Source: WS-7 sp036505295 (lineage in GTDB: Bacteria > Eisenbacteria > RBG-16-71-46 > SZUA-252). Taken from it: 12,369 nt of DNA. Below, piece after piece: positions 1 to 5,709 of this stretch (its first letter is position 1; each line of letters opens with the position of its first letter). The stretch is from contig DASXTQ010000027.1 of the NCBI GenBank assembly GCA_036505295.1, forward strand, positions 1 to 12,369, read 5' to 3'. The position numbers and the translations under genes were made by a program. Under the pieces are notes generated by a model that was given only the letters and a program-made list of their open reading frames with translations, ran no database searches and was not told where the DNA came from.

Positions 1-38
1 TTGCCATCCCACTCCGCTTCGGCGCGGCGTTCCGGCAT
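1..38 (-). CDS. OsmC-family protein, N-terminal fragment (partial)
   Basis: An ATG at 38-36 on the minus strand opens a frame that runs off the window at base 1. Its first residues are MPERRAEAEWDG. A ribosome site GGAGG lies 8 bases upstream, within a purine-rich AGGAGAGGAGGG run. The start resembles OsmC/Ohr-type proteins, which commonly begin with a short charged stretch, then A-x-W-x-G, and reduce organic hydroperoxides through a cysteine pair. The cysteines would lie outside the window. It starts 38 bp after the DinB-like gene on the same strand, so it is probably the third gene of that operon. Only 12 residues are visible, so the start is well supported but the family is a tentative reading. 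Confidence 0.55.
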   Translation of the reverse strand, partial: MPERRAEAEWDG

Positions 39-76
39 GGATTCACCCTCCTCTCCTACAAGGAATGTACATGGCG

Positions 77-613
77 CTACTTCCCCACGCCGTACCGCTC
101 GACCAAGAGCCCGCGATGATGAAGCTCGTGTCCCGCGAGGATCCAGGCGAGTGCACGAACGCTGACGGTATTGCCGTTCGCCGTCCCTCGGCGGAGCAGC
201 GCCTCGTGGTCGAGTCCGCGGAACAGCGCGAGGGACGCGGCGCGCACGGACTCGAACTCGTGGACGATGTCGGCGAGCGGCCTCGAGTCGAAAAGTCCCG
301 CAGGAACGTACGCCTTCTCGTCGAACCCCGGGAGGGGGGTGGCATCCCCCCGACCCATGCGCAGCGCGCGGTAGGCGAACACGCGCTCCGAGTCCAAGAG
401 GTGGCCGACGACCTCCTTCACGCTCCACTTGCCGGGCGCGTATCGATGGAGCGCTTTCGATTCGTCCAGCGGCGCTAGGAGCCGGACGGTATCCTCAATC
501 TGGTCGCGCAACACCGGTCGCGCATCGTCGCCCGGGACCAGGTCGATGTACTTGCCGTAGTACTCGAAGAACTCATCGGGCCCCGGCCGCGAGATGGCGA
601 GCGTGGCGGGCAT
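77..613 (-). CDS. DinB-family (DinB_2/YfiT-like) metal-dependent protein
   Basis: A 178-aa four-helix-bundle protein of the DinB superfamily. Family hallmarks are visible: PGKWSVKEVVGHLLDSER at about 60-77, and GHELHHRG at 161-168. The three expected metal ligands are H71, H162 and H166. Members include thiol-S-transferases (bacillithiol, mycothiol) and many uncharacterised detoxification proteins, so the substrate here is unknown. The start is fixed by AGGAGA six bases before the ATG; the TAG stop of the upstream VOC gene lies directly on this ribosome site (TAGGAGA), suggesting coupled translation. Despite the family name this is not the SOS polymerase DinB. The protein is cytosolic, with no signal peptide. 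Confidence 0.9.
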   Translation of the reverse strand: MPATLAISRPGPDEFFEYYGKYIDLVPGDDARPVLRDQIEDTVRLLAPLDESKALHRYAPGKWSVKEVVGHLLDSERVFAYRALRMGRGDATPLPGFDEKAYVPAGLFDSRPLADIVHEFESVRAASLALFRGLDHEALLRRGTANGNTVSVRALAWILAGHELHHRGLLVERYGVGK

Positions 614-622
614 GGACTTCTC

Positions 623-1012
623 CTATGGTTTGGGCCGGACAGCGTTTTGCACCGAGAGAATGTTGCCGCCCAGATCCTTGAACCACGCGACCTGGAAATC
701 GCCGGCGGCGTGGATGTCCCCCTTGAGGGTCAAGCCGGGCAGATCATAATGCTCGAAGGTCACCCCTTTGGCTTTCAGCTCCTTCACGGTCCCCTCTACG
801 TCTCTTACCTCCCATAAGGCTGCGGTTCCCTTGTTCGTGCCCGCGAACTCCGAACGATAGACACAGAGCTTGGTGCCGCCGCTCTGATACACAGAAGCGG
901 TGCCGGGCATGGAACCGACCTTCTTCAGCTTTAGGATTTCCTCGTAGAACCGCTCCGCCGCCTTCATATCCTTCACCGGAAGCATGGGCTGCACATCTGC
1001 GTTCTCGAACAT
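623..1012 (-). CDS. VOC-family (glyoxalase/bleomycin-resistance-like) protein
   Basis: A 129-aa single-module vicinal-oxygen-chelate protein. The N-terminal half has the usual opening (VQPMLPVKDMKAAERFYEE at 7-25, strand then helix). The C-terminal half ends with DFQVAWFKDLGGNILSVQN at 105-123, the family's 'F.DPdGN.l.l' element. VOC proteins include glyoxalases, dioxygenases and antibiotic-binding proteins; the enzyme type cannot be read from this sequence. The frame could extend upstream to 1063, but the ATG at 1012 is preceded by a good ribosome site (AGGGAGA, 5 bases away) and matches the normal N-terminus. It heads a minus-strand operon with the DinB-like gene 9 bp downstream and an OsmC-like gene beyond. 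Confidence 0.88.
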   Translation of the reverse strand: MFENADVQPMLPVKDMKAAERFYEEILKLKKVGSMPGTASVYQSGGTKLCVYRSEFAGTNKGTAALWEVRDVEGTVKELKAKGVTFEHYDLPGLTLKGDIHAAGDFQVAWFKDLGGNILSVQNAVRPKP

Positions 1013-1058
1013 TTCATTCTCCCTTTCCGTTGTCCCTGCCCTCACCCCTGCGAGGCCA

Positions 1059-1064
1059 ATCATA
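1059..1064 (-). promoter_or_regulatory. Candidate -10 element for the VOC-DinB-OsmC operon
   Basis: TATGAT on the minus strand, one base from the sigma70 consensus TATAAT. It would place the transcription start near 1052 and give a leader of about 40 bases before the VOC ATG. No convincing -35 element was found at the right distance, so this is a weak call. It lies in the 89-bp gap between divergent genes. Confidence 0.25.
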
Positions 1065-1101
1065 TCTCCGCCGCCGGAATCGGTGGTCTATTCTCTGTCC
1101 C

Positions 1102-3024
1102 ATGCGGAGCGGTCAGAAACCGGAGTCGGCTCGACGACGTCCTCCGCGCGCGTGGCACCTCTGCTGCGCCGGCATCCTCTTCCTGACCTTCGCTGCCTAT
1201 CTTCCGTGCCTGAACAACGGTTTTACGAACTGGGACGATCCACTCTTCGTACTCCGCAACCCACTGCTCCTGAACCCGAACGTCGTGGACGTGGTGACGA
1301 CCCCCGTCGCCAACAACTATCACCCGATCACGATCTGGTCCCTGGCGCTGAACTACAAGATCTCCGGAGTGGATCCCCGTTCCTATCATTGGCTCAACCT
1401 ACTCCTGCACCTCGCGAACACCGGGCTCGTGTTTGTGTTCGTCCGGCGTCTCTCCAGAGACAGGTTCTGGACGACGGTCGTGACGAGCCTTTTCTTCGGC
1501 ATTCACCCAATGCACGTGGAGTCGGTCGCTTGGATCGCGGAGCGCAAGGACGTAGCGTATGCCTTCTTCTACCTCCTCGGCCTGATCGCCTATCTCCGAT
1601 ACCTCGATCGTATGAAGTCGGCATGGCTAGGTGCCACGCTGCTGGCGTTTGCTCTGTCGGTGGCCTCCAAACCGTCGGCGGTCGTTCTCCCGCTCTCGCT
1701 CCTCGCGATCGATTTCTACCGCCGTCGTCCTCTCCGCGTTCGCGTCTTCCTTGAAAAGGTGCCGTTCTTCGCGATCTCCCTCGCGGCCGGCATCCTGACG
1801 ATCCACGCTCAAGAGGTCACGGGAGCGATCGATACCCAGCATTGGGGGCCATCCCTTCAAAAGGTCGCGTTCGCCTGTCATGGGATCACGATGTACGCCG
1901 TGAAACTCTTCTGGCCGGTGCACCTCTCCGCGATCTACCCGTATCCCGGACCTGCCGAGGGGCTCGGATGGCAGTTCTACCTGACATTCGGATTGGTCGC
2001 GATCGGCCTTCCGGCGATCCTCTATTTGTGCCGCCGCAATCGACCCGTGCTCTTTGGAATCGCTTTTTTCTTTGTCAACATCGCTCTCGTGCTCCAGGTC
2101 TTCACCGTGGGCCAGGCAATCATGGCGGATCGGTATACCTACTTGCCCTACGTTGGCCTGTTCTTGACCCTCGCATGGTGGCTGGATGAGGGGCCGGCGG
2201 CGGGATCGGCCGGGAGTGCCTGGAGGACGCTTCTGGCCGGGGCCTTCCTTTTCCTGGCGCCGTTCTCCCTTGTGCAAACGTGGAAGCGCTGCGAGGTGTG
2301 GAAGAACTCGGAGACTCTCTGGAACGATACGATCACGAAATACCCGCACAGGATCGTCTACGCGTACTACAACCGGGGCTACTACTACTATCAGGACGCG
2401 AGAAGATTCGACGCAGCACTTGCGGATTTCGACCGAGCGATCGCGATCGATCCAAAAGCGGCCAACATCTGGCTCATCAAGGGGAACCTCTTTGCGGATC
2501 TCGGCAGGACCGACTCTGCGATGGTTTGCTTCGATCATGCGCTGCGGTTGAAGGCGGACTTGGACTTGGCGTGGAGCAATCGAAGCGCGGTGAAGCTGCG
2601 AATGGGGGATGTGTCGGGAGCATTGTCCGACGCCGAGCGGGCGATCGCGCTGAACCCCAGACTCCGGGAGGCTTACTGCAATCTGGCGCTCACGTACGCA
2701 CGGATGGGAGAGTACGAGAAATCGATCGCCGCAAGCCGCAGCGCCATCGCGCTGGATCCAAGGCATCCGGACAATTACGCGCAGTACGCGTCCATCGGCG
2801 TGGCCCTGGAGGGCATGAAGCGCTACGCGGAAGCCATCGCGGCGCTCGACGAGGCGATTCGCCTCGTGCCCCACAGAGATTCGAAGGTGGGGGGCTATTA
2901 TCTCTTCCGCAGCTACGCCAAGCTTGCGCTCGGGGACCGGGCCGGAGCCCTCCAAGACGCAAACGAGGCGCTACGTCTCGGCGCCACGGTCGAACCGGCG
3001 TACATCAACCGGATCGGCGGATGA
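1102..3024 (+). CDS. TMTC-like membrane glycosyltransferase (GT-C type) with C-terminal TPR repeats
   Basis: A 640-aa protein. Residues 20-395 form a multi-pass membrane region in the style of GT-C/PMT enzymes; 420-630 form about six TPR repeats. An acidic pair (NWDD, 43-46) follows the first membrane segment, where GT-C enzymes carry their catalytic acids. The HPMHVESVAWIAERKD segment (135-150) and MADRYTYLPYVG (341-352) match conserved blocks of animal TMTC1-4, which transfer mannose from a lipid donor to proteins. Bacterial members are common in environmental genomes, but donor and acceptor are unknown. The ATG at 1102 is preferred over an in-frame TTG at 1030, because the protein then starts with a basic stretch before the first membrane helix; no clear ribosome site is visible at either. 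The last 54 bases overlap the convergent transporter gene. Confidence 0.85.
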   Translation: MRSGQKPESARRRPPRAWHLCCAGILFLTFAAYLPCLNNGFTNWDDPLFVLRNPLLLNPNVVDVVTTPVANNYHPITIWSLALNYKISGVDPRSYHWLNLLLHLANTGLVFVFVRRLSRDRFWTTVVTSLFFGIHPMHVESVAWIAERKDVAYAFFYLLGLIAYLRYLDRMKSAWLGATLLAFALSVASKPSAVVLPLSLLAIDFYRRRPLRVRVFLEKVPFFAISLAAGILTIHAQEVTGAIDTQHWGPSLQKVAFACHGITMYAVKLFWPVHLSAIYPYPGPAEGLGWQFYLTFGLVAIGLPAILYLCRRNRPVLFGIAFFFVNIALVLQVFTVGQAIMADRYTYLPYVGLFLTLAWWLDEGPAAGSAGSAWRTLLAGAFLFLAPFSLVQTWKRCEVWKNSETLWNDTITKYPHRIVYAYYNRGYYYYQDARRFDAALADFDRAIAIDPKAANIWLIKGNLFADLGRTDSAMVCFDHALRLKADLDLAWSNRSAVKLRMGDVSGALSDAERAIALNPRLREAYCNLALTYARMGEYEKSIAASRSAIALDPRHPDNYAQYASIGVALEGMKRYAEAIAALDEAIRLVPHRDSKVGGYYLFRSYAKLALGDRAGALQDANEALRLGATVEPAYINRIGG

Positions 3025-4572
3025 GATCCATACCCAGGCGCACGCCGCCCCCATGACGGCGAGCACGGCCGACGCGAGGGCGGTCGCGCGAAACGCGGTG
3101 ACAAACGCGAGTGCTAAGGCCCGGCGAACCTCCACGGCCTCCGCGGCCGGGAGCCCTGAAGGCGGCTCGGCGGCCGCGAGCTTTGTTCGCTCGGCGAGCA
3201 CCTGCGCGCGTGTGGATGGGTCCAGAGGGAGCGCCTGCACGCGGCGTTCCAGGTCCCGGTCGAAGACCCCGGTGAGGAGGATTCCTAAGAGCGCGATGGC
3301 AAGGAGACCCGCCGTCCGCGAAACGGCGTTGTTGACCCCCGACGCGATGCCTGCGTTTCCCTCCCCCGCCGCGTTCATGACCGCTGTCGTGAGCGGGGCG
3401 ATACTCACGGCCATCCCGAAACCGAGAACGAGGACGGCCGGGAAGAACGTCCTCCAGTAGCTCCCGCCGACCTCAGGCAGGGCCAGCAGCAGGAATCCGA
3501 TCGCGACGACGATCGGCCCGACGAGGAGGGGCCGGCGCGGCCCGAAGCGCGCGACGAGCCCTCCGGACCAGCGCGAGAGGGAAAACAGCACCGCGATGAA
3601 GGGCAGCATGGCCGCCCCGGCCCCGAGCGGTGAATAGCCTTGAACCTGAATCAATTCGAGCGGAAGGAAGAAGAAGACGCACGCGAGAGCTCCGTAGAGG
3701 AAAAAAGTGAGCGCGTTCGCCCCTGCGAATGTCGGCGAGCGGAAGAGCCCGAGCGGCAACATGGGGGATTTCGAGCGGGCCTCCACCGCGACGAACGCGG
3801 TGAGCGCCACCCCACCGACGGCGAGCGCTGCGAGGACGGCTGGATCGGTCCAGCCCCGCCGAGACGACTCGATCAAGCCGAAGACGAGCCCCCCCAGCCC
3901 CGCGGTCGTAAGCGCGGCCCCGGGAAGATCGAGCTTCTGTGTCTGCGGATTCCGGCTCTCGGGCACGCGCCGGAGGAGGAGGAGGACGACGGCGGCGAGG
4001 GGCACGTTGAGAAAGAATGCCCAGCGCCACGACAGCGTGACGAGCCATCCACCAAGCACCGGGCCGATCGCGGACGTGATCCCGCTGAAACCCGACCACG
4101 TACCGATCGCCCGCCCTCTTTCGGCCGGATCGAACGATGCCGAGATGAGCGCCAGGCTTCCGGGCACGAGGAGCGCTGCGCCGACGCCCTGCACGGCCCG
4201 CCAGACGACGAGCCACTGGACGGACGGAGCGAGGCCGCAAGCGACCGACGCCAGCGCAAAAACCGTGACCCCGAGCGCGTAAACCCGGCGCCGCCCGAAG
4301 CGATCGCCGAGCGAGCCGCCTACGATCAGCAGCGCGGACAGGAAGAGCGCGTACGACTCGACGATCCACTGGACGTCCGCCCCTTGAGCCCCGAACTCGC
4401 GGGCGATCGCGGGCAGGGCAACCGAGACGACCGTTCCGTCGATAAAGGCGAGGCTCGAGCCGAGGATCGTCGCGGCGAGCACCCGGGGACCCACCGCACG
4501 CGCCTCCACGGTGGCCGGCGGTCCCGAACGGATCGCTTCTTCGTCGCAAGGCAGTCGCACCGCGTGGGACAT
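2971..4572 (-). CDS. MFS drug-efflux transporter, DHA2 (EmrB/QacA) family, 14 TM
   Basis: A 533-aa proton-driven inner-membrane exporter. Diagnostic motifs are present: D1 motif FIDGTVVSVALP (43-54) with the TM1 acid D45; motif A GGSLGDRFGRRR (85-96); motif B around R125 (WRAVQGVGAALLVPGSLAL); motif C GPVLGGWLV (170-178), typical of antiporters. Length and the long loop before the last helix fit the 14-TM group. The only good start is the ATG at 4572, with GAGGAA 12 bases upstream, which is rather far. It lies 117 bp after the inhibitor lipoprotein gene on the same strand; a shared transcript is possible but unproven. Its last 17 codons overlap the end of the TMTC-like gene on the other strand. 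The substrate cannot be predicted; no regulator gene is adjacent. Confidence 0.92.
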   Translation of the reverse strand: MSHAVRLPCDEEAIRSGPPATVEARAVGPRVLAATILGSSLAFIDGTVVSVALPAIAREFGAQGADVQWIVESYALFLSALLIVGGSLGDRFGRRRVYALGVTVFALASVACGLAPSVQWLVVWRAVQGVGAALLVPGSLALISASFDPAERGRAIGTWSGFSGITSAIGPVLGGWLVTLSWRWAFFLNVPLAAVVLLLLRRVPESRNPQTQKLDLPGAALTTAGLGGLVFGLIESSRRGWTDPAVLAALAVGGVALTAFVAVEARSKSPMLPLGLFRSPTFAGANALTFFLYGALACVFFFLPLELIQVQGYSPLGAGAAMLPFIAVLFSLSRWSGGLVARFGPRRPLLVGPIVVAIGFLLLALPEVGGSYWRTFFPAVLVLGFGMAVSIAPLTTAVMNAAGEGNAGIASGVNNAVSRTAGLLAIALLGILLTGVFDRDLERRVQALPLDPSTRAQVLAERTKLAAAEPPSGLPAAEAVEVRRALALAFVTAFRATALASAVLAVMGAACAWVWISSADPVDVRRFDRGAET

Positions 4573-4634
4573 GGTCGGCTCGTCTTCCTCGGGGGCGGGG
4601 CTCTAGAGCTGGGCTGCAGTTCGATGCCGGCTCT

Positions 4635-4647
4635 GCCGATATTCGGC
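4635..4647. other. Short hairpin in the inhibitor-transporter gap
   Basis: GCCGA-TAT-TCGGC, a perfect 5-bp inverted repeat with a 3-base loop, in the 117-bp gap between the inhibitor lipoprotein and the MFS gene. A second palindrome, GCTCTAGAGC, sits at 4600-4609. Neither is followed by a T-run on the minus strand, so they are not convincing terminators. They could be an operator or processing site, or chance. Confidence 0.2.
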
Positions 4648-4689
4648 CGCGTTCCGGTATTGAGCCGTGTCCGATAGCTGCGGGCCACC

Positions 4690-5223
4690 CTACCGCACGG
4701 TCACCGAGAATCGAAACGTCCGCTGCGGTATTTGCTGCCATTGCCGCCGATATTCGAGCCGGACGGTCTGCTTGCCCGGCTTGGCCGCGCGGAAGCGCCA
4801 TGTCTCGGTGCCCCCGCCTCCAGACTTGGCGGCCCTCGCCACGTAGACTGGGCTCGCCGCAGGAACGATTACGGTCCCCGAGGGCTCGACCAAGATCCAC
4901 TTGAGACCGCTTGATCGATTGGATTCGAGCACCACGGTCACCACCTGACCTTGACGCAGGTCAAAGGAGCTGCCGTCGGCGGCGGCGGTGAGTCTCCCGC
5001 TGGCGCGCACGCTTCCTGCGCCCCCGTCCCGCGCTTCGGCAGTGCTGGTGCCGCGTGCGGCGGCGCTTGTGTGAGCCTTGCCTGCCTTCGAGCCCGCTCT
5101 CCCACCTGCTTCTCGCTTGGACTCCGCTTTCCCGGTGGCCCCGGATTGCTTTCCCTGCTGGCAGCCAGCGGCTGCCAGGATCAAGATGCCCACCGCCACG
5201 CCAACGCGGAACGACAAATTCAT
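4690..5223 (-). CDS. Lipoprotein with chagasin-type (inhibitor I42) domain
   Basis: A 177-aa secreted protein. Residues 1-20 are a lipoprotein signal (…LILAAAG) with C21 as the lipidated cysteine. Residues 22-70 are a low-complexity Ala/Gly/Ser/Lys linker. About 78-177 form a chagasin-like domain, with three loops in the usual order: NRSSGLKW (102-109, equivalent to the NPTTG loop), GGGGTETW (135-142) and RRQW (159-162, equivalent to RPW). Chagasin-family proteins plug the active site of papain-like cysteine proteases through these three loops. The first loop lacks the family's usual Pro and Thr residues, so inhibitory strength is uncertain. An in-frame TTG at 5250 is rejected, because the ATG at 5223 has a strong GGAGAGGAGG site and gives a clean signal peptide. 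It lies downstream of a secreted metalloprotease, which is not the known target class. Confidence 0.8.
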   Translation of the reverse strand: MNLSFRVGVAVGILILAAAGCQQGKQSGATGKAESKREAGGRAGSKAGKAHTSAAARGTSTAEARDGGAGSVRASGRLTAAADGSSFDLRQGQVVTVVLESNRSSGLKWILVEPSGTVIVPAASPVYVARAAKSGGGGTETWRFRAAKPGKQTVRLEYRRQWQQIPQRTFRFSVTVR

Positions 5224-5313
5224 CCTGTCCTCCTCTCCATCAACCTCCAACCACCACGCGCCACATCATGCGGCACGTCCGCCGCCCGGTGTCGTCCGCC
5301 GGAAAGATACGGC

Positions 5314-5330
5314 GCGGGCGAGCCGCCCGC
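5314..5330. other. Strong GC hairpin upstream of the inhibitor gene
   Basis: GCGGGCG-AGC-CGCCCGC: a perfect 7-bp all-GC stem with a 3-base loop, in the 169-bp gap between the 99-aa lipoprotein gene and the inhibitor gene. Read on the minus strand it is followed by GCCGTATCTTT, which is not a true U-tract. It could stabilise the 3' end of the upstream message, partially terminate transcription, or be incidental in GC-rich DNA. Confidence 0.35.
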
Positions 5331-5369
5331 CACTGTTGAGATCGAGGTGAAAACCGCGGTGGGAGCACG

Positions 5370-5385
5370 CCGGGCTGCAGCCCGG
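5370..5385. terminator. Hairpin just after the 99-aa lipoprotein gene, possible weak terminator
   Basis: A perfect 16-bp palindrome CCGGGCTGCAGCCCGG, able to fold as a 6-bp GC stem with a TGCA loop. It starts 7 bases after the stop of the 99-aa lipoprotein gene on the minus strand. The nearest T-run (four Ts) comes about 15 bases later, so it is not a standard intrinsic terminator. Position after the stop is the main argument. Confidence 0.3.
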
Positions 5386-5392
5386 GCGGGGC

Positions 5393-5692
5393 TCAGAGGG
5401 GCCGGATGCTGATGATCTCGACAATCGGCCCCGCCATATGGATGCTGGCCATGTCCGGTCGCATTTTCGCCTCGAGCCGAACGCGGAGACCGTCGTGCTG
5501 GAAATCGGAGGGCAACCCACCCATCGGGTCGTACGTCGTGCTGTCATCGCCGCGCACGGCCCAGAAACCCCCTTCGAGGGTGTAATACCGAACGGTACCT
5601 GTGACCCGGATGGTCTCGGGAGCCGAAGTCTCTCGGCATCCGGAAGCGCCCAGGATGGCGAGGGCGCCGAGTAGGAGAGCCGCGCGTCTCAT
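5393..5692 (-). CDS. Small lipoprotein, conserved C-terminal domain of unknown function
   Basis: A 99-aa protein with a lipoprotein signal (MRRAALLLGALAILGASGC) and C19 as the likely lipidated residue. The mature part is about 75 residues of alternating beta strands: VTGTVRYYTLEGGFWAVRGD near 30-49, DGLRVRLEAKMRPDMASIHM near 67-86, then GPIVEIISI. The pattern resembles small all-beta, OB-like modules I have seen attached to secreted proteins in environmental bacteria and archaea; I cannot name the family with confidence. The start ATG at 5692 lacks a strong ribosome site but lies 17 bp after the protease stop, so it probably relies on coupling. The two genes very likely share a message. Being lipid-anchored, it would sit on an envelope membrane near the secreted protease's route. 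Confidence 0.8.
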   Translation of the reverse strand: MRRAALLLGALAILGASGCRETSAPETIRVTGTVRYYTLEGGFWAVRGDDSTTYDPMGGLPSDFQHDGLRVRLEAKMRPDMASIHMAGPIVEIISIRPL

Positions 5693-5709
5693 CTGGGGCG
5701 CTTCCGGAC

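Noticed and set aside
77..613. Reading the DinB-like gene as DNA polymerase IV (SOS DinB)
   Set aside because: Its 178 residues and three-His pattern belong to the unrelated DinB/YfiT metalloprotein superfamily, not the Y-family polymerase.
1627..2955. A 442-codon minus-strand frame opposite the TMTC-like gene
   Set aside because: Very rich in Arg, Glu, Asp and His, with no domain; an antisense shadow of a gene with clear motifs and TPRs.
3473..4900. A 475-codon minus-strand frame across the transporter and the inhibitor
   Set aside because: Arg- and Ala-rich translation crossing two real genes in another frame; no motif, and the transporter frame carries all family motifs.
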